Assembly: GCA_027886185.1 (NCBI GenBank)
Contig: WOAB01000760.1
Location: 930,001-994,000, forward strand
Length of the DNA stretch: 64,000 nucleotides
Origin: Rheum nobile
Taxonomy: Eukaryota; Streptophyta; Magnoliopsida; Caryophyllales; Polygonaceae
Direction of reading: 5' to 3'
Part shown: positions 36,530 through 48,299 of the stretch, one piece after another
Numbering within the stretch: position 1 is the stretch's first letter
How the letters are laid out: every line of letters begins with the position of its first letter
Program-made: the position numbers and the translations under genes
The notes under the pieces: model-generated
Databases searched by the model: none
What the model was told of the DNA's origin: nothing
The model's input: only the letters and a program-made list of their open reading frames with translations

Positions 36530-37951
36530 TGTTTGGAGTTCCCATTTGGGAGATCACTTGTGCACCCGCAACATGTGTGAACATAGTTGCATAGCCTTTA
36601 TGATCTTCTGTCAATCAAACATACAACATATCAGTCTATAATAAGACATCTAATGATATGGTAATGAAAGTGAAAAAGTATAATAGATCTCTTGACCACT
36701 ACCTTTGCTACTTCAAGGACATAATTGCCCAAGGAATGGTACTTTTGTACATAACTACGCACTTCATGTGACTCTTCTAAGTAAGAGTTGTTTGTTAAAC
36801 CTACAATCTGTAAGTGATATAAGTAAGCCAGCTAAGATGAAAATATTAGTCACACAAGTTGCATCATAAAGCAATCATCGGCAACTCAGAATCAAGATGA
36901 CCAACTTCAAATTGCTAATATTTCCTTTGTTAGAAAAGGCAAAGCTCTCATTTATATGAATGTCCAAAAAATATTATGAGATGAAAGTATATTACAAGTG
37001 TCATTCTCATGAAAGGTATTTCTTGCTTATGTTGTCCCTATCAGTTGCTTCTTACATGATATCAGTTTTAGAAGTATCAATGGTGTTTTTTTGTAACAGA
37101 ACGATGCCTCCTAATGAGAAATAGTCCTCAAAGAAGCTCTGCACCTTTGGGAGTTAAGCAATTCTCATATCGGTTTGGAGTCCATATCGTATGCACTTGT
37201 AGTGTACGTGATAAACAAGAAACAAGTTCACATGCAATAGGATGTAACTATAGTAATTCACAAACACCAAACTTAGACCAGCTTAAACTTGGAAGGTAGC
37301 TCCGTTGTGTAAGATGTCTAGAGATACTGGATGAATGATGAATTCATCAAGTGGCATAGCCATATCTTCCATATCATACAAGTCATTGCCCCTAATATGA
37401 TTAAGTTGTTTGTGTCTCCTTATTTTTCTCTGTGACAAACAAAGCTTTTATAAGTACTTGAGAAGAATTCAGCTCACAACCACAATCAGTAGCACAATAA
37501 TGTCCTATTTGTAAGCCAACATGATTATACAATGATGCATCCAGTGACTGTATAGTTTGTTGAACAGTAGCTCAAATTAGCAATTAAAAAACAAGGACCA
37601 TAGCAAGAAAATACATCAACATTTCAAAATTAAATGTAAGAAGAAGATTATATATAATCTTACCCTAGAGAACATGTCTTCTCTCATCCAAGGCACCAAA
37701 CACTTCCAAGGCCAAATATCAAGGTGATGTCTGCATTAGGCTTCTTGCATATACAACCACTCATTCGTGGAGCAGAAGTCAAGTTAGGGTGCACCAAAAA
37801 CCTAGCAGCTACTTCAATGGAGAATTCATATTTACTAAATACACGGTCAAGCGGATTCCTCAATATAGATACAACAAAAGTTCTTTCTTTTGGCAATTTG
37901 GAAATTATACTATAGTCATCATGAGTAGTTAACAGCCTACAATTTGGTTTC
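36530..37951 (-). pseudogene. TPST: Tyrosylprotein sulfotransferase gene fragment (broken)
   Basis: Four minus-strand exons match plant TPST, the Golgi enzyme that sulfates tyrosines of secreted peptide hormones. Exon 37951-37664: RLLTTHDDYSIISKLPKERT, then RNPLDRVFSKYEFSIEVAA and, in another frame, LDIWPWKCLVPWMREDM. Exon 37429-37289: RGNDLYDMEDMAMPLDEF...NGATFQ. Exon 36807-36703: GLTNNSYLEESHEVR...LGNYVLEVAK. Exon 36607-~36530: DHKGYATMFTHVAGAQVISQ. Signs of decay: the frame shifts within the first listed exon before LDIWPW; the short stretch expected between LEVAK and DHKG (family KRLD...GLTE) is missing; and neither the N-terminal exons nor the C-terminal end is present. Splice sites are otherwise preserved, so this is a genomic, not a retro-copied, fragment. 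Confidence 0.85.
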
Positions 37952-39150
37952 CTGGAGAGAATAGAGATTAAAGTGAGCAAAACAACACTATCTGATATTC
38001 TGTATAGTGATAAATGAAGCAATATCATATCTACAAACTAGAAATTAAAGAAAAGCCAAAAAGAAGGAAAAAAAAAAACAAAGAGGTCCAAATCCAGATG
38101 TTAGCATGACAGAGTATAGTGAATTTCACGTGCTATAGTGATCTTTACATCTAAAAATATTAATAAAATATCATACATGGGTATCAAAAAAAAAAAGACA
38201 CTAGCAGGCGTAATAATTCATAAACTATACTAATTATAGAATGAAACTGAAGGACATGCAAACATCTAAGACACTGAAATGATCAACGTAACAGAGACAA
38301 TAAGCTCTAACATGAAATGTGATGAAGATGCATTTAGAGGCCACACAATTTAGCAGCAGTACATGAACAAGAAAAATGATAAAATTATAGTGACTGCTTA
38401 GCAAAAAAACAGTATCAAACATTAGTAGGGTACCCTAAATCCTAAACCAAAATATATATCGTCGAATTTTAAATTATAAAATTTAAATTCAAATACATTG
38501 GCTTAATGTAGTTTGATAATGTTTTGCTATATATTGGTTATGTTATAGCTTCTTTGACCCGCTATACAATGGGAAGAATATTTATGTTAATGTCTACGAC
38601 TTCTTTGGCATGTTTCTTATGGGTTTTAAGTCCACATCTTCACAATAATTTGTTATATATTGGTTATTTTATATCTTCTTTGGCCATTAATTTCAAATAA
38701 AGTGGCCTAATATAGCTTATTTGGCTCATCAATACATAAAAAGGAATCCAATTTAATTCAAGCTCTATACAACACAGAAGAAGACTGACTCTAGATAAGT
38801 TACTTACTATACAAGTCAGCCATGGCAAGTGCCAAGTGGGTTCATTGAGGACTCCGTTTCAGTCATCAGAAGGGTTGTTTCGTGTAGTTGTCTCAATGTG
38901 TTTTGTTTCAGCCCTTGAGTGACTTTTTAATTAACAATGTATATATTTTTAAACTTGGACTTTGATAGTTGATGAAGACCTTCAATTAGTGTAGTAAGAT
39001 ATTTCTACCTGGTGCAATTGTAACGACCAATGGATTCGCGTATACTATGGTTAAGACAATTGTAACTAATGTGTTTTGAATTCTTTCCCCAAATTTAACA
39101 TTAAAGTATTATTTTATTTTTCTTATAAATTGTTATATTTTATTGTGTAA
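37952..39150. other. Gene-free 3' part of the candidate Helitron
   Basis: AT-rich. No upstream TPST exon is seen to the right of 37951. No other gene. Confidence 0.4.
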
Positions 39151-39317
39151 TTACCCGTACATGGTACGAGTCCAACACTAGTTTCACATTAATTCTCATT
39201 ATTGTATCATAAGATAATGAATTGAGCTTGTTGTGAACCTCAAATCAAAATGATCATCAATTAAATCATCAATTAAAAATAAAGTAAATGAGCTAATAGA
39301 TTAAAGTTTAAGGGTAT

Positions 39318-39376
39318 TATAGCTGGACATCAGGACTTAATTTGTAAGACTAACTACTAATATAGCTGGACATCAA
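39318..39376. repeat. Short direct repeat
   Basis: TATAGCTGGACATCA occurs at ~39318 and ~39362, just before a LINE tail. Confidence 0.7.
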
Positions 39377-39379
39377 TGT

Positions 39380-39562
39380 AAATTTTTCATGTCTTTCGAG
39401 AAACAAACGTGGTGGTCGACTTCATCGCTAAGAAGGTCCAGCTGAGTTCCTTGGAAGATATTCGAGCTAATTTAGAATTTGTAATTCTCATCCGAAATGA
39501 TATTATAGACTGAGAAATCGATTATTCTGTGATTTACAGTCTAATTCTTACCTAATAAAAAA
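39380..39562 (+). mobile_element. 5'-truncated LINE tail
   Basis: Starts in the RNase H-like motif (HVFRETNVVVDFIAKK), followed by the same 3' region as at 24620-24795 and an A-rich end (AATAAAAAAAATG). Only ~180 bp long. Confidence 0.75.
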
Positions 39563-40462
39563 AATGATCGAATAAATAAATAAGATGAAGTAGGTACAGT
39601 ACTGGTACACCAATCCATAATAATATACTATAAATCCTTTTACCCAAAAAAAATACAATAAATCCTGTGTGCCCATTCCACAAACTTAATCACCAGTACG
39701 GCAGTACTAACTTTTGTGTTTCTAAATTTGAACCATTGTTGTTAGTGATTCTTAATGTATTCCCTTATTCAGTTGTTCGATTATTATTTATTACGGAGTA
39801 GTAAGTAGATTAGTTTTCGTGTCCTATGGTTAAGAGTTTATATTGATATTTTTTAATTATTAAAAAAATATTAATTTTATATTTAAAAATAAAAACTAAA
39901 TCTAATTAATAACAATATAAATAAATTATTATAAGTATGATAATATAAAAAGGTCTACTAATAATTGTTTGACAAAGATGAATGTGATTTTATATATGAA
40001 ATAAGTCGTAGACTAAATGAATTAAAAATAAATTTGAATGAAATGTGATTAATTAAATAGAAAAGTTGCGGGAAATATTATAAAAATACTAAATACGTAA
40101 TTAGAAAATTAGGATAAAATATCAAATGTGAATAATCTATATATTAAAAAGCAAATCAAGACCACATCTAAGATATTTTATAATAATAATAATAGATATA
40201 AAAATAACAAATTATATGGCAAAATGTAAAGTAGATAAGTGACAATAATTGACGTGACGCAATATAAACTAACAAGTGTTTTGAGGTAGTTTTAATTTAA
40301 TATTATATATGTATACTAGATTCTTGAAAAATGTAGAACCACACATCTAGTGTGTCCTTCATTGATAAGTCAAGATAAGCATTGGTTATAGTTTAATATT
40401 TAATAAATATTAAGGATATTGTATTTTTTCCATAGAAGATACTAAATCATAATAATGAGGAA
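39563..40462. other. Gene-free AT-rich stretch
   Basis: TCTATATATTAAAAAGCAAATC at 40136, preceded by A, resembles a Helitron 5' end. Nothing else recognised. Confidence 0.35.
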
Positions 40463-41869
40463 GGGGAAAATTGATCATATGAGAATGACTATTACCATGT
40501 AAAATGATAATTTTTTCATAGCCCTTGAATGAAAAGAAAAAAACAAGGGCTATGATTAAACTTTCATTAAGGCTTCGTTTGGAAAGTTGTTTATAAACAC
40601 TTTATAAATAAAAAAGTGTTTTTTCAACCTTACACAAATTTCAATACCTCATAAATTTCAAATTTTAAAAACTACTTTTTCAAAATAAACACATTATAAA
40701 CAATAAACTTCTTTTACCAAACAAACCCTAAAAGATTATGTGTCATGTACATGACCTCTTGGTCAAACAAACTTTCGGCGATCTACGTCGGTGTGGACCG
40801 ACCAATGTTTATTTATTTTTCGGAGCCAAATTTTTTCGGATTGATTTTTTTCTCTCCGGGCCAAAATTTTCTATACACATACAGTACAAAAGATATGCAC
40901 ATTCACGTCACGCAAGAGTTTATGCACATCAAACCATACCACTCCATTTTTTTTTCAGGGCCAATTTTTTTTCTCTCCGGACCAAAATTTTCTATGCACA
41001 TACAGTGCAAAAGTTATGCACATTTACGCAAAATTTCTTGCACATCAATCCGACCAAATTTTTTTCGCTCCTAAATTGTTTCTCTCCGAGCAAGAGTTTT
41101 TTATGCACATTTAGCCCAATTGTATGCACATTCACATTTTTTAAAAACTAGTGCACGTTAAAAAATTAGATGAATTGCACATCTACTACAAAAATAGATG
41201 CACACATAGTCTAATTTATGTGCACATACATCTAAAAATGTATCCACTTCAAAATTTATTCATACACGGTTTAAAACTCATGCACGTCTTTAATAAAACC
41301 CGATAAATGCACACCTAGTACAAATTAGGTGCACATACAAGTCATTATCCATGCACATACACACAAAAAACATATCACTTCACGTGTAATGCACACACAA
41401 TTTAAAACTCATGCACATGTTTATATGAAAAATGTACGCACACATTACAATTTAGATGTAGATATAGACCAAGACATGTGTACATTCGATCTTAGGTGAG
41501 CTTGTGAAAAAAATGGTTGAAGAAAAAATTGGCCTAGAGAAAACAATTTGATGTGTCAAAACTTGTGTACATATAGGTCAATATATATGCACATACATGT
41601 GCATATTCAATATTAGGTGGGTGCGCAGGGAAAAAATATTTGCCTCGAAAAAAAACGTTGACCCATCAACACTGGAGCCTAGCAGTCAACACCGGTGTTG
41701 ATCGGTCATGTGGCCAAGTCGAACCATTTATGTGGTCGTACGTGTGCATGACACATGACCACTTAAATGAAAGTTTAATTTTCACTCTCAAATGACAACC
41801 CATCTAATTAAGAATGAAGATTTATTATCATTTTACACATGAAATACTATTCTCATGTGATCATACCCC
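40463..41869. mobile_element. TIR element (~1.4 kb) filled with TGCACAT-type repeats
   Basis: Left end GGGGAAAATTGATCATATGAGAATG and inverse right end CATTTTACACATG...TCTCATGTGATCATACCCC form ~50-bp inverted repeats. From 40860 to 41620 the words TGCACAT/GCACATACA recur about every 20-40 bases among degenerate units (CTCTCCG(G)CCAAAATTTTCTA is seen twice). No transposase domain. No clear target duplication. Confidence 0.65.
40571..40728. mobile_element. Tourist-like MITE (PIF/Harbinger)
   Basis: 158 bp with ends GGCTTCGTTTGG and CCAAACAAACCC and target duplication TAA on both sides (40568-40570, 40729-40731). Inserted inside the TIR element. Confidence 0.85.
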
Positions 41870-42032
41870 ATATCTTAGTGTCATTAATATTAAGAATACA
41901 CATGATATATATTGCTTGTTTCTTATGTAAAATAAAAACTTACCCATTGAAATTCTATAGACCAACCAAAATCTATTAATGAATCTAAAAAGATAGAAAT
42001 TATTTGCACCAATGAAAGAGAAAGATGTAAAA
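41870..42032. other. Short gene-free stretch
   Basis: Nothing recognised. Confidence 0.35.
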
Positions 42033-43603
42033 TCTACTATATATCAGTTAAACTAAAATTCAATTACGTCACATGAAACCCCCTCACTACAACCGTCACA
42101 TGTCACTCCCTCATTAAAACCGTCACATATCATTTTATGCTTTTTCCAATTTTTTGAAATAAATCTAATTATAAATAAAAAATTATTATCCTAAACCTAT
42201 CACTCATGTTTTCCTAATTTAAATACAAATCAAGCACAAAGATTACAAGTTAATCGCAAATATTACAAATCCAAAATTTCCTAATTATATACAAATCCAA
42301 AATTTCTCAATCTACTATATATCTACTAAACTAGAACCTAATTACGCCACATGGCACTCCCTCATTAAAACCGCCACATGACACTCCCTCATTAAAACCG
42401 CCATATGTCATTTTCTTTTTTTTTCAAAATTTTAAAATAAATCTAATTATAAATCAAAGATTATTATCTTAAACTTATCACTCATTTTTTCCTAATTTAA
42501 ATACAAATCAAGCACAAAGATTACAAGTTAATCACAAAGATTACAAATCCAAAATTTTCTAATTATCTACAAATCCAAAATTTCCTAATTATATACAAAT
42601 CCAAAATTTCTTAATCTACTATATATCTACTAAACTAGAACCTAACTAGTTTAGTACCTGTACTTTGCACCAGATTTGTTTATCATTTTCACATTTAGAC
42701 AAAAATAATTATACGAAAACTATATATTTAATTATTATAGAAATAATTATATGGTGAATGACAATTAATTAATATATAAATATGTATAAAGTGAATGACA
42801 AAGTAAATGAGATGTTGGACATTGAGATATGCTCACTAATTATCAAATTATGACTAACTCTAAGCATGAATCATACATAAAGTGTATTTATACACTTATT
42901 GCTATATCAATTTCGTAATATAGAATGACAAAATAGGGAAGCATATTTGTTGATCTGAATAATTTGAAGGTGTTTGTTGTCAAGTTAAGTCATCAATAAT
43001 ATGGTGACTCAAAATTTTGAGGTACAATATAAGTATAGTGGAAAATAAATATACTAATCATTCATTAATCTTATTGTTATAAAAAACAATGCTATTTTAG
43101 ATAACCGATAACATGGTGTACAATATATATATGGTGGAAAATAAATATACTAATCATTTATTATCTTATTGTTAAAATAACAAACAATGTTGTTTTAGAA
43201 AAAAAAAAAAAATCTACTAAGTAACTGGTAGAAAAAATATAATATACATTATTCAACACTAACCAAATAATCAATTGATAAAATATTTTATATGATCATG
43301 TTGTAGCTAAATAATCAGTTGGTCGTATACATAGTTCACATTTTACATATACATAGTTACTATTTAAAAAACTATTACCCTATATACATAGTTACCATTT
43401 TTTGTGAAATATGATTATTTTATATATGTTTAAAATTTGAAATATAGATCAATAGTTTTAAATTGATAACTATATATAATAGTATATTATTACTTACACA
43501 TAAATAATGAAGATAAGATTGAGCTTAAAAGTAAAGTGAAAAAAGTTGGGGGTGACATTTGATATGTGATTAGGTTTCTTAATACTTGTGCATTGCGGGC
43601 TAG
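42033..43603 (+). mobile_element. Stacked Helitron-like sequences
   Basis: The 5' signature TCTACTATATATC, each preceded by A, occurs at 42033, 42311 and 42615. The first two are followed by the same ~280-bp sequence (CACATG.CACTCCCTCATTAAAAC, then CTAATTATAAAT). A third body copy is at 50649-50870. A 3'-like end TTGTGCATTGCGGG plus CTAG at 43600-43603 (followed by T) could close the last copy. The hairpin there is imperfect, so the 3' end is tentative. Confidence 0.5.
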
Positions 43604-45073
43604 TGATCTGTTATTGTTTTCACATTTAGAAAAAAATATACATAAACTATATATTTTATAGATATAAATATGTATTTAGTTTGTGATAGTGTAATACTCA
43701 AAAAAGAAATACATAAACTATATATTTTCAAATTTTTAGTACAGAATTTGTTAGGTATAATCCTCATAAATATTTTTAAAAATACAACTTTATTTAAATT
43801 TACATACAATTTTTTTAAAAAAAATACTATTTTTTCTATATCTATCTTTATTCGTGTTAAAAAAATAAAATTTAGGGTTTATGGGCTTGTAAAATTTTAA
43901 TTATTATTTTATACCTATTTGTTGAAATTATGCAGTAAAAGTAATATATAATGATGAAATTTGTTTAAATTATGTAATTTTTTGATCAATTTTGAGCGAA
44001 ATTTATTTGCGGTTTGCATATAGATTTTCTTGTTTGAAATTGAGGTTTGTTGTAAAAAAAGACGGTAGACTTTAATTTGGGATTTTGTGTTAGATAGACG
44101 ATAGACTTTATTCTTAGGATTTTAGCCCCCACTGGACTAAAATCTTGCGTCCACCCTTGACCAAAAACATCTAAAAACATAATATATGACAGAATAAGAA
44201 ATATGTCAAAAAATAAGTTGATTTTTGAAATAGTAATAGTAGAATACATTTCATATAAAATATCTATAAAAATTCTAACCGATTAGATGATCTTCATGTT
44301 GATGATTGATCGAGAATTTTATCAGATTAATGAAATTGAATCCATGAATAATACCACAGTAAAGAAATAAGCTTGTACTTATGACAAGTGAATTTATAAG
44401 ACATTTTTAAAAGGTAACAATATAAAGTATAATAATATTTTCATAATTATATGTTTATGTAATATGTTAATTATATTAGGTTAATAGATTTAAAAATGAT
44501 AATTATATATTTTTGAAATATGGTGGCCAAAATATGATAATCATGTAAGGAAGGAAACATAATAAAACCAAAGCATCATAAAGAATTCACAATTATCCTC
44601 TCAATATCAATCAAACAAAAAATCAAATATGGAAATTTGTCAATACTTGAATTTGGAAATTTTAAACTATCACAATCGAGACAATTAAATTAATTTAAAT
44701 TCAAATATATAATGAAATTCATTACAAAAAAAGAATTTGGAACCCTAGCTTCAAAATACAATGCAAAACACTACCTTCCATTTGATCACATGCTCTTCCT
44801 CCTTCTCCATAACGATCTCGTTCTCCAACAACTGCATGAAGTCTTCTACTTCATCCTTCGTGTTACTTTTGGAAAGAAGGGTCATTGCAGACCGTGTGCC
44901 TTTATTCTTTCGTGTTTAATCATGGAAATATGATAATATATATAAGTTGTATGCTTTTGATTGACGTGTTTAGTTTTGAAAATAGAATAATTTTATATAT
45001 AATTCTTGTGATTGACATGTTTAGTTTACGAAATAGGAGAATCTGATAAATACTTATTATATTGAATTAAAAA
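43604..45073. other. Gene-free AT-rich stretch
   Basis: Runs of T and A; the frames here are short and composition-driven. No gene seen. Confidence 0.35.
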
Positions 45074-45099
45074 AAACACTAGTGGAAAAAACACTTTTT

Positions 45100-45440
45100 G
45101 AGGCTCCCTTTTAGAGGCGTACATATATCAAAACGCTTCAACAACGACCTACGCAATCAGTTTTTCAGGATTTTGAGGCGGATAATTATTTTATACGCCT
45201 CAAAAACATCTTTTGAGGCGGGCAATTTATTATACGCCTCAAAAAGTTTCCAAAAAAAATATCCCCGCTAAAGTATTAGAGGCGGGCCAATGTTAAGCCC
45301 GCCTCTATTGATACCTAATTGAGGCGGGTGAAATAGCCCGCCTCAATTAACTCTTGTTGAGGCGGGCCTCTTATAGCCCGCCTCAACAAATGTATACAAT
45401 AGAGGCGGGCATTAAGAGGCCCGCCTCAATAAGTATCCGA
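45100..45440. repeat. CACTA left subterminal repeats
   Basis: Repeated GAGGCG/CGCCTC and GAGGCGGGC/GCCCGCCTC pairs facing each other (about 45176, 45218, 45280, 45322, 45358, 45401), able to form small hairpins. Confidence 0.85.
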
Positions 45441-46447
45441 ACAAATATTTTTTTTGTCCTCTTTTCTTTTCTTTCTCTCTCCCTCTTTTCTTTTCTTTCT
45501 CTATCTCCTCTCTTTCTTTTCTCCCAGCCCCGATACCTCTCAGCCCTAAGCCTAACCATCTCTCACCTCCGATCCCCCTCACCGCCTCCCTCTCCCTCAC
45601 CACCGACCCACACCGGCAACGATCACCGACGTCCGGCGATCCACCTTTCCTCAACGAGCCCAGATCAGTCCTTGCCTGCTCGCGAACCCACACCACCTGT
45701 TCGCCGACCACGACTCGCCTCCGCCGATGCACAACCCGCGCCAGCACCATTCCTAGCCCTGCTATATCTGCGTACTTGGCAAGTTCAATTGAGCGATTGT
45801 TGTTAAATTTTTGAAACTCTGATATTGTTTGTCAATTTTGTGGAGAACATGATTTTATTGTGCAATGAGGGGATCCCACGGGAACTGGAAGAGGCGGTGA
45901 ATCGATTTACGGGTATACCACTGTCTATACATACTACTGCTTCTTTGTTTATAGTTTTAAGGTAATTTTCTGTTAGGTTTTGGAGAATTCCTCACTTTGT
46001 AGTTTGAAGTGATTACATTTGGGGTTACGGATTCTAGCTGAGCTTGATTGTTTGAAGACAAGTCAAAAGGAAGGAAAGGGAGTCAGTCTACTGAGGTTTA
46101 GTGTTTAAGCGAGTTTATTGTCATGTGGGAATCAAATATAGGGTTCATTTGAGTATATTGTCATGTGAAACTAGATAACTGAGCTTGTGAAATCATAGCA
46201 AATTGTCTTTATTTATACAAAATTATGTTTCCTTGATGGAACATCGTAGCCATAAGATTGTTTAGTGTTGAAAAGTTATGTTTGCTATGCTTTATAAATT
46301 ATCTTACTCCCCAAATTGGTTAACCCTTGTAATCATACAAATTGTTCAGGTTGATTGCGTCTTGTTTTTTGCATTATGTTTTGGTTTTCAGAGTTTTCAT
46401 TTACATGCATATGTGGGAATTCTCATTTTCTCTTTGGTGTTATTTAG

Positions 46448-46880
46448 GGCAAAATTTGAGGATGAGATCCATAGGGAGTTAAAGCACACTGGCGCTGGGA
46501 TTTTATCCATGGCAAATGCTGGACCTAATACAAATGGGAGTCAGTTCTTCATCACTTTGGCGCCATGTCCTTCTCTGGATGGTAATAATAAGATTCGTCT
46601 TTATCCATGGCAAATGATGTATGTAAAAATATATTGGAATTGCTAGGTAATCGAAGTGCTTTTCTTGGTTTGTAGTCCTTTGCACGGAAGTATAATGATC
46701 TAACTACATCTTTGTGGCATTTCTTGTATAGATGTGGATAAATGAATGAAGTTGCTTTCTTGGTTTCCACTTAGAGAATAAATGTCTTACTGTAGGGAAG
46801 CACACTATATTCGGCAGGATTTGTCGAGGAATGGAAGTCGTCAAGAGACTCGGTAGCGTCCAGACAGACAACAATGATAG
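46448..46880 (+). pseudogene. CYP18-2: Captured PPIL1-type cyclophilin exons (CYP18-2-like)
   Basis: Two exons with intact splice sites. 46448-46581 encodes KFEDEIHRELKHTGAGILSM, then ANAGPNTNGSQFFITLAP and SLDG. Donor at 46582. Acceptor before 46796, and 46796-46880 continues in frame with KHTIFGRICRGMEVVKRLG and SVQTDNNDR, followed by donor GTATGT. These are central and C-terminal parts of the single-domain cyclophilin that works in spliceosomes (human PPIL1, plant CYP18-2). The first half and the final exon are absent, so no working peptidyl-prolyl isomerase is made. Codons are undamaged, suggesting recent capture. It lies upstream of a spermidine synthase exon in the same orientation. Confidence 0.9.
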
Positions 46881-47056
46881 GTATGTCTTACTCATTCTAA
46901 CCAAGATTTTGCCTTTTTATCTTAATAGTGAATACCTGAAGAGTGGTCTTTTCCATTTTTTAATCAAACTTGAGAAAAGTTCCTTTCGTGGACTTATCTC
47001 TTGAAAATAAAATATTAAGAAATTCTTATCTCATAGTTTGATGTTTATTTTTGCAG

Positions 47057-47179
47057 TCAGCTAGTTATGGCAAGGTGCTTGTGCTTGATGGAATCCTTCA
47101 ATTGATTGAGAAAGATGAGTGTGCCTATCAGGAGATGATTGTTCATCTTCCTCTTTGTTCAATTAAATCACCTAAAAAG
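47057..47179 (+). pseudogene. SPDS: Captured spermidine synthase exon
   Basis: One exact exon of 123 bases (41 codons) between TTTGCAG and GTATTT. It encodes SASYGKVLVLDGILQLIEKD and then ECAYQEMIVHLPLCSI.SPKK, the strand leading to the GGGDGG motif of the putrescine/decarboxylated-SAM-binding fold. The next exon, which would bring GGGDGG, is missing, so the enzyme cannot be made. Both splice sites and the frame are preserved. It sits between cyclophilin fragments from two other loci. Confidence 0.9.
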
Positions 47180-48299
47180 GTATTTTGAACGAGTTCTATC
47201 TAATTATGTACGTCTTACGTACATAGCTATTTGGCTTTCTCCAAAGCATCTTTGTGAATTTTGTTTTGCTGGTTTTTTATAGGTTCAGCTTTTAGTATTT
47301 GCTTCATAATTTTTCTGTGCCATTGCAGAAAACAGATACCAAGTGTTTTTTCTTCTCAGCTCATAATGTTATAAATAGTTGACAAAAATTCATGGTTATA
47401 ATGCCCTATGAGGAATGATGTTGGCATTCTTGCCAACGTTTCTTCGATAACATGACTTTCATTCTTTCAATCTCTTACAGATTTGCCTTTAGTTCGGCAT
47501 TTATCTACATGTATTTAAACGTGTGATTGAAGTTTCATTCTTTCTATTATGTGTAGTGTGTGTTAATGAAATAATGTGTTTAAACGTGTGATTGAAGTTT
47601 CTAGAACATATAACTCAGCCTGGTCACCATATAGGTTAAGCCCCTCCAATGCCATTATTAATAGTCACGTCTTGATGGTCTTTTAGATCTGGTGTTTCAT
47701 AGACAATGTATCTGATAGTAGTGAGTCTTATGTAGATTTATAATGCCTAGGTGCTTGATGTGATATATATGAAGAGTGATTTTATAGCTCATGTTAGGCA
47801 GCTCTCTATGTATTGATGTGGTGATTCTGCATTTTTTTTTATTCTCACACATGGAATACATACAAGTCTTATTAGGCACTTGTGCTCTCAAGCTACCTAT
47901 TTCCTTAAGATTGACCTATTGTGTGATTTATTAATTTCTGAGATTTTGAATGAAATAGATCTTTATATACTATATGAAGGTGGCAATTGCATAATTATGG
48001 GATTTAATTTGAATGAAATATATCTCTTGTGCTATTTGACTGAATATTTTTGTTTTTGTGATATATTGTCTAGGTGTCAGTGATTCTTCACTCTTCTATT
48101 TTAGGCAGTGAATAGTTCAAATCTAAATTTGAGCAAATTGTTAATAGGAACTAATATTGTCCAATTGAATACAGAGGAACTCTGTGCTCTCATCTTGTAT
48201 AGCTTTTACTTTATAATGCTCACATAGTGAAACTCAACTGTATGTTTTTGAATCACATCATATTTTTATTTGCTCATCTTTCTAATATTTTTTGTGCAG

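Larger units (their letters stand above)
33404..39181 (+). mobile_element. Candidate Helitron carrying a TPST gene fragment
   Basis: 5' end TCTACCCTAATACAATAG preceded by A, followed by the Helitron-like GCGCCACGTGGCG near 33453. 3' end: hairpin CCCGTAC-ATG-GTACGAG (39154-39170), then TCCAACA and CTAG (39178-39181) followed by T, the A|TC...CTAG|T insertion rule. A 5' segment of ~110 bp is tandemly repeated (33445 and 33583). No Rep/helicase domain was seen, so it would be non-autonomous. It encloses the broken TPST exons on the minus strand. The pairing of these two ends is inferred. Confidence 0.5.

Noticed and set aside
40738..41151. 137- and 109-codon overlapping frames.
   Set aside because: They lie in degenerate tandem repeats inside a TIR element and overlap each other in two frames.
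45354..45806. 150-codon proline/serine-rich frame at the CACTA left end.
   Set aside because: It runs through subterminal repeats and a CT-rich block; the composition explains it. It may be a captured leader, but not a supported gene.
45840..45915. Possible further captured exon (NEGIPRELEEAVNRFTG before GTATACC).
   Set aside because: The peptide is suggestive but I could not assign it to a family.
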